Assembly: GCF_008932435.1 (NCBI RefSeq)
Contig: NZ_WBWE01000011.1
Coordinates: forward strand, 124,001 to 188,000
DNA: 64,000 bases
DNA from: Brucella pseudintermedia
Lineage (GTDB): Bacteria > Pseudomonadota > Alphaproteobacteria > Rhizobiales > Rhizobiaceae
Direction of reading: 5' to 3'
Of this stretch, positions 23,071 to 31,123 are shown one piece after another (the stretch's first letter is position 1; each line of letters starts with the position of its first letter). The notes under the pieces were generated by a model. It made no database searches, was not told where the DNA came from, and was given only the letters and a program-made list of their open reading frames with translations. A program made the position numbers and the translations under genes.

Positions 23071-23880
23071 TCAAGCACCTCTCGTCGGAATTCTGTTCTC
23101 AAAACGCCGGAAGACCCAGACCAAGCCTGCGGTCAGTATCATGTAGATCAAGGCAAGCAGCAGAAGCGGCTCATAAGTGAGATAGGTTTCCTGGCGCACC
23201 CGCGAAACGACGCCGTAGACATCGACGACGGTTATGGTTGCCACCAGCGGCGTCGATTTCAATTGAAGGACCGATTCGCCGTTCAGTGTCGGCAGCGCGC
23301 GATGGATCGCGCGCGGCAGCCAGATACGGCGAAATACTTTCCAAGGTGACATGCCGAATGCACGACCGGCCTGCAGCTCGCCGGATGGCACGCCAGCAAA
23401 CGCACCGCGCATGACCTCCCCCTCATAGGCCGCGAAAGAGATCGTCAGCGCGGCAAGTCCATACGGCCATGCCTCGCGCAGATAAGGCCAGATAAAGGAG
23501 CCGCGAATGCCGGGAATTGAGGGAAACAGCGACCCAAGGCCGTAATAGAGCAGCCACAGCTGCAACAGCAACGGCGTCCCCCGGATGACGGTGCAGAACG
23601 CTTTCGCTGGCCAGCTCAACCACCATGGGCCAGTCACCTGAAGCAATCCGAGGGGAAGAGCCAGCATAAACCCCAGAATTGCAGACCCGAAAAGCATGGA
23701 CAGAGTTACCGCAATACCGGAGCCTAGACGGGGCAGGTATTGCGGCAGCCAGTCCCAGCGGCCAAATAAAATCGCCGAAGCAAACAGCGCGATTGCAATG
23801 ACAATCAGCACAAGGCGGTGTGGTTCGAGCCGGTTTCTGGCGGATGTCTGGTTTTCAAATGCTGCTGAAGATGTGCTCAT
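23071..23880 (-). CDS. amino-acid ABC transporter permease, second of a pair
   Basis: The 269-residue protein has a charged N-terminus, five membrane helices and an EAA loop (GEVMRGAFAGVPSGELQAGR followed by AFGMSPWKVFRRIWLP). It is the HisM-type partner of the permease encoded just upstream. ATG 23880 follows the upstream stop by one base (TGAGATG). The product should form a heterodimeric channel with the permease at 23882-24604. Confidence 0.9.
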   Translation of the reverse strand: MSTSSAAFENQTSARNRLEPHRLVLIVIAIALFASAILFGRWDWLPQYLPRLGSGIAVTLSMLFGSAILGFMLALPLGLLQVTGPWWLSWPAKAFCTVIRGTPLLLQLWLLYYGLGSLFPSIPGIRGSFIWPYLREAWPYGLAALTISFAAYEGEVMRGAFAGVPSGELQAGRAFGMSPWKVFRRIWLPRAIHRALPTLNGESVLQLKSTPLVATITVVDVYGVVSRVRQETYLTYEPLLLLALIYMILTAGLVWVFRRFENRIPTRGA

Positions 23881-23881
23881 C

Positions 23882-24604
23882 TCAGTCGATCCGCGCAAAA
23901 CCCCGGCGCGCGCGCCGCTCGATAAAGCCGATGAAGACATTCGAAATCAAGGTGAGTCCGAAATACAGCACGCCAGCCGCCATGAAGAACAGCAGATAAT
24001 GCTTGGTCGTGCCTGCCGCCTGTCTTGTCACCAGGGTCAGTTCGCTGAAACCGACAACGGCCAGTAAGGCTGTATCCTTGGTTGAGATAAGCCAAAGATT
24101 GGCGAGGCCCGGTATGGCGAAGGGCAGCATGGCCGGTATCGTGATGCGTCTGAGCATCTTGGACGGTGGCATGCCGAAAGCGCGCGCCGCCTCGATCTGG
24201 CCGGGTGCGATCGCCTTGATCGCACCGCGCAGGACTTCCGTCGAATATGCACCCTGCACGACCCCGATGACGAAAATACCGGCCGCAAGCCCGCTGATAT
24301 CGACTTTGCCACGACCAAACAGAGCCAGCAGCTGGTTCAACAGGTCGGTGCCCGCGTAATAGAGGATAAGGATCAGCACCAGTTCCGGCACGGCACGCAC
24401 TACGGTCGTATAGACTTCCAGAAGATCGCGAATGATCGGGCCGCCATAGAGCTTACCCAGCGCACCCAACATGCCAATCAACAGACCGAGCGAATAACCG
24501 CCCACTGCAATTTGCAACGTGTGCCAGAAGCCCTGTAGAAGTACCCCTCCCCATCCGGGCGGGTCGAGAGCAAGTAGGCTCCAGTTGATCAATGGCGCAT
24601 CCAT
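23882..24604 (-). CDS. amino-acid ABC transporter permease, first of a pair
   Basis: The 240-residue HisQ-type permease has five hydrophobic segments and the EAA loop 'STEVLRGAIKAIAPGQIEAA' with RAFGMPPSKMLRRITIP. It follows the binding-protein gene by 64 bp and is directly linked to the second permease. This is the order typical of operons for histidine/arginine/opine-type uptake. Confidence 0.9.
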   Translation of the reverse strand: MDAPLINWSLLALDPPGWGGVLLQGFWHTLQIAVGGYSLGLLIGMLGALGKLYGGPIIRDLLEVYTTVVRAVPELVLILILYYAGTDLLNQLLALFGRGKVDISGLAAGIFVIGVVQGAYSTEVLRGAIKAIAPGQIEAARAFGMPPSKMLRRITIPAMLPFAIPGLANLWLISTKDTALLAVVGFSELTLVTRQAAGTTKHYLLFFMAAGVLYFGLTLISNVFIGFIERRARRGFARID

Positions 24605-24668
24605 GGCCAGTTCCGTTCATGCTGAAATCGGGGAAGCCAGCCGAAGAGACACCGGCTGACCATGAAAC

Positions 24669-25451
24669 TCACTGGCCGTAAATGTCGAAATCGAAGTATT
24701 TTTTGGTGATCGTATCGTAAGTTCCGTTCGCGCGGATGGCCTTGATCGCGGCGTTCAGCTTGTCCTTGAGTTCCGTATCGCCCTTGCGCAATCCGATACC
24801 CACGCCCGGCCCCAGAACCTCGACATCCTGAGCGACGCTTCCTTTTTCCTCGCAGCATGCCTTGCCGTTATCCGTCGCAAGAAACGTCCGCAGAGCCAGG
24901 GAATCCGCCTGCACGGCATCGATGCGCCCGGCGGTGAGGTCGTTGTTGGCTTCGTCCTGTGTCTGATATTCCTTGATCGTGGCACCGGCGGGCGCGAAAT
25001 GCTTCACCGCATAGGCCTGATGGATAGTAGACACTTGCACGCCAATCGTCTTGTCCTTCAGCCCCTCCGGCGTGGCGTCGAACTTGATATCCTTCGTGCC
25101 GATGACGATTGTCGGTGTGTTATAATATTTGTCGGAGAAATCGATCGTCTTGCGACGTTCAGGCGTCATCGACATGGAGCCGACGATCATGTCGATCTTG
25201 CCAGTGGTGAGTGCAGGGATGATGCCGTCCCAGGCGACCGGCGTTATCACACAATCAAGCTTGGCCTCCTTGCAGACCGCATCTGCAAAATCAATTTCCC
25301 AGCCGTGCCATTTTCCCGTGGCGTCGGGTTCCGTGAAGGGGGGATAAGGTTCTGCTGCGATACCGAGCTTCACTTGTTCGGCACTTGCCGCCCCGACACT
25401 CGAGACAGCAACTGTTACACCGACGCACAAAGTAGCTAATAGACACTTCAT
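24669..25451 (-). CDS. periplasmic binding protein, Lys/Arg/ornithine type
   Basis: The 260-residue precursor has a signal peptide (MKCLLATLCVGVTVAVSSVG, cleavage near ASA-EQ) and the family 3 fold: LGIAAEPYPPFTEPDATGKW, then 'DMIVGSMSMTPERRKTIDFS'. The TPERRKxIDF motif and overall likeness to lysine/arginine/ornithine- and octopine-binding proteins fit a cationic or guanidino ligand. It sits between the ATPase and permease genes. MKC is taken as the start because it begins the signal peptide. Confidence 0.88.
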   Translation of the reverse strand: MKCLLATLCVGVTVAVSSVGAASAEQVKLGIAAEPYPPFTEPDATGKWHGWEIDFADAVCKEAKLDCVITPVAWDGIIPALTTGKIDMIVGSMSMTPERRKTIDFSDKYYNTPTIVIGTKDIKFDATPEGLKDKTIGVQVSTIHQAYAVKHFAPAGATIKEYQTQDEANNDLTAGRIDAVQADSLALRTFLATDNGKACCEEKGSVAQDVEVLGPGVGIGLRKGDTELKDKLNAAIKAIRANGTYDTITKKYFDFDIYGQ

Positions 25452-25473
25452 TGGTACTACTCCCATTCCCATT

Positions 25474-26247
25474 TCAGTGTGTTGAACTGATAAACTTCTT
25501 CAATCGCTCGGATTTGGGCGACCCGAAGACTTCTTCTGGAGGCCCCTCTTCCTCAATCCTGCCATCGTGCAGAAAAACGATATGATTGGCGACCTTACGC
25601 GCGAACTTCATCTCGTGCGTAACCAGGATCATAGTGCGTTTTTCCTTTGCCAGATCACCTATAACAGTGAGAACCTCGCCGACCAGTTCAGGGTCCAGCG
25701 CGGATGTCGGCTCGTCGAAAAGCATCACCAATGGCTCTATCGCCAGCGCCCGCGCAATCGCGGCACGCTGCTGCTGGCCACCGGACATGAAGGCGGGATA
25801 GACGTCTCGCTTCTCGTAAAGCCCGACGCGCCTTAGAAGCGCTTCGGCCCGCTCTGTCGCTTCGGCCTTGGGCACACCCAGCACATGCACAGGCGCTTCG
25901 ATCACATTCTCCAGGACGGTCATGTGCTGCCAGAGATTGAAGCTCTGGAAGACCATTCCAAGCCGCGTGCGAATACGCTCGATCTGCCTTCGGTCCGCAG
26001 GTATCTGGCCGCCATTGCCAGTGTTTCGCATGGCGATGGTTTCACCGTGGATGGTGACCGCTCCCGATGTTGGCAGTTCCAGCATGTTGATGCAGCGAAG
26101 AAATGTCGATTTGCCGGAGCCCGATCCGCCAATAATGGCGATGACATCGCCCTCGCGCGCCCTGAGTGAAACGCCTTTAAGCACCTCGAGATCACCGAAA
26201 CGCTTGTGAAGGTCGACGACGGAGATCGCCTCTTCGCCTTGACTCAT
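25474..26247 (-). CDS. amino-acid ABC transporter ATP-binding protein
   Basis: The 257-residue ATPase has Walker A GGSGSGKST, the Q-loop, signature FMSGGQQQRAAIARALA, Walker B LVMLFDEPTSALDPEL and the H-loop (LVTHEMKFA), as in HisP/GlnQ. It is the first gene of the leftward operon, and the divergent promoter overlaps the TetR operator at 26375-26415. AAGGGAGG lies ten bases before ATG 26247. Confidence 0.93.
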   Translation of the reverse strand: MSQGEEAISVVDLHKRFGDLEVLKGVSLRAREGDVIAIIGGSGSGKSTFLRCINMLELPTSGAVTIHGETIAMRNTGNGGQIPADRRQIERIRTRLGMVFQSFNLWQHMTVLENVIEAPVHVLGVPKAEATERAEALLRRVGLYEKRDVYPAFMSGGQQQRAAIARALAIEPLVMLFDEPTSALDPELVGEVLTVIGDLAKEKRTMILVTHEMKFARKVANHIVFLHDGRIEEEGPPEEVFGSPKSERLKKFISSTH

Positions 26248-26374
26248 GCGGCACAAACCTCCCTTGGCCCGACACCCTTACGGTTTGTCGCAAGCCACCT
26301 GGATATTGCTTTATTGTCAACCACTTCGGAGTTCTTCCGACTTCTCGACAAGCGGCCAACCGTTCCCTTGACGT

Positions 26375-26415
26375 TGACTATACACTTGAATAAGTATTGC
26401 GCAAGTGCATAGTCA
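26375..26415. promoter_or_regulatory. large inverted repeat with divergent promoters, TetR operator
   Basis: TGACTATACACTTG (26375-26388) and CAAGTGCATAGTCA (26402-26415) form a 14-bp inverted repeat with one mismatch and a 13-bp centre. Rightward, TTGACG and TAAGTA are 17 bp apart, with the -10 between the arms. Leftward, TTGCGC-N16-TATAGT uses the left arm. The tetR-type protein encoded just to the right is the obvious ligand and would control both operons. Confidence 0.7.
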
Positions 26416-26434
26416 GACATCGAGGGAGGAGAGG

Positions 26435-27079
26435 ATGACCGCATCGTTTCGACGTGCGCCGGACTTCGATCGTCGCACGGACATGATAGAGGCTACGCTC
26501 GACTGCATTGCCGATCTCGGCATACAGGCGACAACGGTTCGTGCGGTTGCGGCGCGTGCAGGCGTCAGCAATGGACTCATTCGCCATCATTTTGCATCGA
26601 AGGCCAATCTCATCGCCGCCGCTTACCAGCGCGTGATCGAAATGATGACCCTGCCCGCGTTGAGCGTTCTGGAATCGGACGGCGGAACGCCCCACGACCG
26701 GCTGACGCGGTTCATCGCAGCCAGCCTCGGCGGAACCGTGGCCGATCCGCGGATGCTTTCGCTCTGGGCGACTTTCGTCAGCCAGGTTCATCTTGATCCA
26801 GATCTGGAACACGAACATCGCGAAGGTTATCTCGCTTTCCGGCGAGCCATGGAGACCTTGATTGCAGAGGTGTTATCGGCAGAAGGCCGGGAACCGATCC
26901 CGCAATCGTGCCGAAACCTCGCCATCGCAGTCAACGCCCTGATTGACGGCCTTTGGATCGAAGGCTGTCTCAGCGCGGATGAAATCGACGAAACCACGCA
27001 AATTGGCATCGGACTAAGCTCAATCGGCGCTCTTCTCGGCATCAAGCTTCCCGACGTGCCACCACTTCCGAGAGAATGA
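26435..27079 (+). CDS. TetR family regulator (BetI-like)
   Basis: The 214-residue protein has an N-terminal helix-turn-helix (TTVRAVAARAGVSNGLIRHH then FASKANL), the form seen in BetI-like repressors, and a helical ligand domain. GGGAGGAGAGG directly precedes ATG 26435; the upstream in-frame ATG at 26405 lies inside the operator. It is the first gene of the rightward catabolic operon, one base before the aminotransferase. It probably senses the catabolic substrate or a CoA intermediate and represses both operons. Confidence 0.88.
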   Translation: MTASFRRAPDFDRRTDMIEATLDCIADLGIQATTVRAVAARAGVSNGLIRHHFASKANLIAAAYQRVIEMMTLPALSVLESDGGTPHDRLTRFIAASLGGTVADPRMLSLWATFVSQVHLDPDLEHEHREGYLAFRRAMETLIAEVLSAEGREPIPQSCRNLAIAVNALIDGLWIEGCLSADEIDETTQIGIGLSSIGALLGIKLPDVPPLPRE

Positions 27080-27080
27080 C

Positions 27081-28277
27081 ATGCATTACGCCTCCATCAC
27101 CGATAGACTCTCAGGGCTGGGTTCGGACAAATGGCGAGTCCACGCACGAGGCAGGGAACTGCGCGCGCTTGGCCATCCCGTTATAGAATTTACGATCGGC
27201 GAACCCGACGTTGCCCCCGATGCCTCGCTGCTCGAAGTGTGCAATAACGCCATGCGCGCCGGACGCACCCGCTATTCCAGCGGTCGCGGCGAACCGGCGG
27301 TGCTGGCGGCGCTGGCCGCAAAATATTCAAAGCGCACCGGCCGTGTCGTCACAACCAATAATGTCCTCTATTTTCCCGGAACCCAAACCGCGCTTTATGC
27401 CGTTTTGACAGGATTGGTCGAGAGTGGCGACAAGGTTCTCGTTCCCGATCCCTATTACGCAACCTATGAAGGCGTGGTGCGAGCGCCGGGAGCCGATATC
27501 GTCCCGGTGCCACTGCGGGCCGAAGATGGTTTTCATCTTCGAGCGGAAATACTGGAAGCGGCAATCACACCCGGCTGCCGGGTATTGCTTCTCAACAACC
27601 CGCACAATCCGACCGGAGCGGTTCTCACAAAACCCGAAATTGCTGCGATCAGCGAAGTCTGCCGCAAGCACGATCTCTGGATCGTGTGCGATGAGGTTTA
27701 TGAAGAGCTTACTTTCGGGGCCGCATTTGCGTCGCCGCTCGATCTTCCGGAAATGGCGGACCGCACCATAGTGGTCTCCTCCATATCGAAGTCACACGCA
27801 GCCCCCGGCTTTCGTGCAGGCTGGGCGGTCGGTTCGGAAGAATTTTGCCAAAGGCTGTTGCCTTTCTCCGAATCCATGCTTTTCGGTGGACAACCTTTCA
27901 TTGCCGACATGACGGCCTATGCGCTGACACACGATCTGCCGACCGCAGCAATCATGCGCGCGCAATACAAGGCGCGGTCCGCGCTGATCGTGGAACGGTT
28001 GCGCGGCGTTCAGGGGATCAAGCCCCTGATGCCGGAAGCCGGCATGTTCGTGTTACTGGATATCGGCGGGACCGGCCTGAATGGCGAGGAATTCGCCAGC
28101 CGCCTGCTTGAAGAACACTATGTCTCGATGATGCCCGGCACATCTTTCGGTCAGGTCGCGAAGAATCTGGTCCGCATGAGCGTTACCGTTCCCGAAGACA
28201 GGATTATCGAGGCGTGCGACCGCATTGCCCGTTTTGCCCGCAGCCTAAACTGCAGGGCCGAAAGTCTGGTTTCATGA
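27081..28277 (+). CDS. class I/II aminotransferase (AruH-like candidate)
   Basis: The 398-residue PLP enzyme has the fold-type I pattern: FTIGEPDVAPDASLLEV near the N-terminus, LLNNPHNPTGAV with the pyridine-binding Asn, VCDEVYEEL, and the Schiff-base Lys in SSISKSHAAPGFRAGWAVG. The gene overlaps the next one by four bases; that product resembles 2-ketoarginine decarboxylase (AruI). The pair therefore looks like the arginine transaminase route, in which AruH makes 5-guanidino-2-oxopentanoate. A methylated or extended analogue of arginine as substrate is equally possible. Confidence 0.85.
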   Translation: MHYASITDRLSGLGSDKWRVHARGRELRALGHPVIEFTIGEPDVAPDASLLEVCNNAMRAGRTRYSSGRGEPAVLAALAAKYSKRTGRVVTTNNVLYFPGTQTALYAVLTGLVESGDKVLVPDPYYATYEGVVRAPGADIVPVPLRAEDGFHLRAEILEAAITPGCRVLLLNNPHNPTGAVLTKPEIAAISEVCRKHDLWIVCDEVYEELTFGAAFASPLDLPEMADRTIVVSSISKSHAAPGFRAGWAVGSEEFCQRLLPFSESMLFGGQPFIADMTAYALTHDLPTAAIMRAQYKARSALIVERLRGVQGIKPLMPEAGMFVLLDIGGTGLNGEEFASRLLEEHYVSMMPGTSFGQVAKNLVRMSVTVPEDRIIEACDRIARFARSLNCRAESLVS

Positions 28278-29923
28278 GCAGCGAATTAACGGTCGGGCAA
28301 GCGCTGATCCGCCTTCTGGAAGCCTACGATGTCGATACTGTATTTGGCATTCCGGGCGTGCACACAGCCGAACTTTATCGTGGCCTTGCCGGATCGAGCA
28401 TCCGGCATGTTATCCCGCGCGACGAACAGGATGCGGGCTTCATGGCAGATGGTTATGCGCGGGTTTCTGGCAAGCCGGGTATCTGCCTGCTGATTACCGG
28501 TCCGGGACTTACCAATGCGATAACCCCGATGGCGCAGGCGCGGGCCGATTCCATACCGATGCTCGTCATCTCAGGCGTCAACGCGCGCCACACGCTCGGA
28601 CAGTATAAGGGACACCTGCACGAGCTTCCCGATCAGGCCGCGACCATGCGAACAATCGCCCTGTCGTCAGAGCGACTGGAACAGCCCGGCGATCTTGCAG
28701 AACTGGTTGGCCGTGCCTTCGCCCGGATGAAATCCGGACGTCCGGGCCCTGTCCATATTGAAATCCCGACGGACCTTATGGAAGCCCCGTTTGAAGGAAA
28801 CTTGCGCAAGTCCCCGGCAGTTGCGAGCGCTACGGCTGTGGATTCCAATGTCGGGAAAATCAAAGCCGCTGCAACACTTTGCGCCGAAGCCCGCCGTCCT
28901 TTGATCCTCGCAGGTGGAGGCGCCAACCGGGCGGGTGATGCCGTTTCCGTCCTTTCGCAGATGCTTGACGCCCCGGTCGTGACCACAACGAACGCCCGTG
29001 GTTTGCTTGGCCATCATCCGCTCGCGGTAGAGGCAAGCCCCAGCCTGCCGCCTATCCGCCAGCTGATCGCCGATGCCGATCTTGTCATTGCGATTGGAAC
29101 CCAGTTCGGTCCGACCGATTACGACATGTATGTAGACGGAGGTTTCGAACCTCCTGCCGGCATGATCCGCATCGACATCGACCCGGATGCGGAGGCAACC
29201 AGCGCCCCGGCTGGCCTGATGATCGTGGGCGATGCTGCCCCAATAACGGCAGATCTCATTTCTGCTCTGCAGCTTCTTCCTCAGGCACCACGTGAGGACG
29301 GAAAGGAGCGCGCAACGGCGGCCAAGGCTGCGGCATACGACTTCCTCTCACCCAAGATGCAGGCTTTGACCGAAGTTCTGGACACCATTCGGGATGCACT
29401 GCCCGGCAGTATCATAGTCGGCGATTCCACACAGCTCGCCTATGCCGGCAATCTGTTCTTCGAAGCCGATGGCGCGCGACGCTGGTTCAACGCTTCAACG
29501 GGCTACGGCGCGCTCGGATTTGGCCCACCAGCTGCGGTGGGCGCCAGTCTCGCGCAGGCTGATACGCCAGTCGTTTGCCTGGTGGGGGACGGGGGATTCC
29601 AGTTCTGTCTCGGCACTCTCGGCACTGCCGCCGACGAAAAAGCGCGTGTAATTTTCGTCGTCTGGAACAATCATGGTTATCAGGAAATCGAAGATTATAT
29701 GCTTTCTCGGGGCATTGAACCGGTTGGCGTGCGCCCCACACCTCCCGATTTTCTCAAGCTCGCGCAGGCCTATGGCATACCGGGGGAACATATCCGCCTC
29801 ACTAATCAAGACAATCAGGATGCGCTTCATCCAGGCGCACTCAACCTTGCGCAACTCGCCGGGGCGCTTAACCGCGCCCAGGCTGTCGAGGGGCCCGCAC
29901 TTATAGAAATAACGACGCCATAG
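28274..29923 (+). CDS. ThDP-dependent decarboxylase, 5-guanidino-2-oxopentanoate type (AruI-like)
   Basis: The 549-residue enzyme has the acetolactate-synthase-like three-domain fold. The catalytic Glu region is VIPRDEQDAGFMADGYARVS, the centre is a Rossmann-like domain, and the ThDP motif GDGGFQFCLGTLGTAADEKA with 'NNHGYQEIE' lies near 455-490. The family member it most recalls is AruI, which decarboxylates 2-ketoarginine to 4-guanidinobutanal. ATG 28274 overlaps the aminotransferase stop. No aldehyde dehydrogenase follows, so the next oxidation step must be encoded elsewhere. Confidence 0.78.
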   Translation: MSSELTVGQALIRLLEAYDVDTVFGIPGVHTAELYRGLAGSSIRHVIPRDEQDAGFMADGYARVSGKPGICLLITGPGLTNAITPMAQARADSIPMLVISGVNARHTLGQYKGHLHELPDQAATMRTIALSSERLEQPGDLAELVGRAFARMKSGRPGPVHIEIPTDLMEAPFEGNLRKSPAVASATAVDSNVGKIKAAATLCAEARRPLILAGGGANRAGDAVSVLSQMLDAPVVTTTNARGLLGHHPLAVEASPSLPPIRQLIADADLVIAIGTQFGPTDYDMYVDGGFEPPAGMIRIDIDPDAEATSAPAGLMIVGDAAPITADLISALQLLPQAPREDGKERATAAKAAAYDFLSPKMQALTEVLDTIRDALPGSIIVGDSTQLAYAGNLFFEADGARRWFNASTGYGALGFGPPAAVGASLAQADTPVVCLVGDGGFQFCLGTLGTAADEKARVIFVVWNNHGYQEIEDYMLSRGIEPVGVRPTPPDFLKLAQAYGIPGEHIRLTNQDNQDALHPGALNLAQLAGALNRAQAVEGPALIEITTP

Positions 29924-29960
29924 GCCGGGACGGTCTGGCAAAGCGACTGGGAGGAACGCT

Positions 29961-31121
29961 ATGCATTTCGGACTGACTGAACAGCAGGAAATGATCGTCT
30001 CGACAGTTCGAAGCTTTGTCGAGAACGAGATTTATCCGCATGAAACGACCGTCGAAAAGCTCGGTTATGTGCCAAAAGAGATCGGCGAAGACATCAAGCG
30101 GAAGACCATCGAACTTGGTTTCTATGCCAGCAATTTCCCGGAATCGGCGGGCGGTCCCGGACTTTCCCATCTTGAGTTTGCACTGGTGGAACGCGAACTC
30201 GGACGTGGATCAATGGCGCTCACCCATTTTTTCGGACGCCCGCAGAATATTCTCATGGCTTGCAGGGGAGAGCAGATCGAGCGCTATCTCCTGCCAGCGG
30301 TGCGCGGCGAAAGGATGGATGCACTTGCCATGACCGAGCCCGACGCTGGCTCTGACATTCGCGGCATGAAAGCCAATGCGCGCCGCGTCGGTGGCGACTG
30401 GGTTCTGAACGGCACCAAGCATTTCATTTCAGGCGCCGAACACGCCGATTTCGTCATTGTCTTCATGGCGACAGGCGAGGAACAGTCCTCCGCCGGAACG
30501 AAGAAGAAGATCACGACCTTTCTGGTGGACCGTGGAACACCGGGCTTCACCATCCGAGAGGGTTACAAGTCCGTCAGCCATCGCGGCTACAAGAACATGA
30601 TCCTTGAATTCGACGACTGCCGTCTTCCCGATGCGCAGGTTCTCGGAGAGGTCGATGGCGGCTTTGCGGTCATGAATGAGTGGCTTTACGCGACCCGCAT
30701 AACAGTTGCGACAATGGCGGTCGGGCGTGCGCGCCGCGTGTTCGACCTGATGGTCGACTACGCCGCCCAGCGCAAGCAATTTGGCCAGCCTATCGGTCGC
30801 TTTCAGGGCGTCGGCTTCCAGCTTGCGGACTCCATTACCGAAATAGATGCCGCCGACTGGCTGACGCTGGCAGCGGCCTGGCGCCTCGATCAGCGATTGC
30901 CCGCAAATCGCGAGATTGCCTCGGCAAAAGTCTACGCGTCCGAAATGCTGGCCCGCATCACCGATCGTGCCATACAGGTGCATGGCGGCATGGGCCTGAT
31001 GGACGACCTACCGCTGGAACGCTTCTGGCGCGATGCCCGTGTCGAGCGGATATGGGACGGCACAAGCGAGATTCAGCGCCACATTATCGCCCGCGACCTC
31101 CTTCGTCCGCTCGGAGCCTGA
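29961..31121 (+). CDS. acyl-CoA dehydrogenase
   Basis: The 386-residue flavoenzyme shows the family pattern: LAMTEPDAGSDIRGMKANAR in the FAD-contacting region, 'YKSVSHRGYKNMILEFDDC', the long helix YAAQRKQFGQPIGRFQGVGF, and a C-terminal IQVHGGMGLMDDLPLERFWR followed by the conserved DGTSEIQRHII. It oxidises an acyl-CoA to the 2-enoyl-CoA and passes electrons to ETF. With an acyl-CoA ligase and two crotonases next to it, it would catalyse the first step of a beta-oxidation-like sequence, comparable to CaiA for gamma-butyrobetainyl-CoA. Confidence 0.92.
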   Translation: MHFGLTEQQEMIVSTVRSFVENEIYPHETTVEKLGYVPKEIGEDIKRKTIELGFYASNFPESAGGPGLSHLEFALVERELGRGSMALTHFFGRPQNILMACRGEQIERYLLPAVRGERMDALAMTEPDAGSDIRGMKANARRVGGDWVLNGTKHFISGAEHADFVIVFMATGEEQSSAGTKKKITTFLVDRGTPGFTIREGYKSVSHRGYKNMILEFDDCRLPDAQVLGEVDGGFAVMNEWLYATRITVATMAVGRARRVFDLMVDYAAQRKQFGQPIGRFQGVGFQLADSITEIDAADWLTLAAAWRLDQRLPANREIASAKVYASEMLARITDRAIQVHGGMGLMDDLPLERFWRDARVERIWDGTSEIQRHIIARDLLRPLGA

Positions 31122-31123
31122 TC

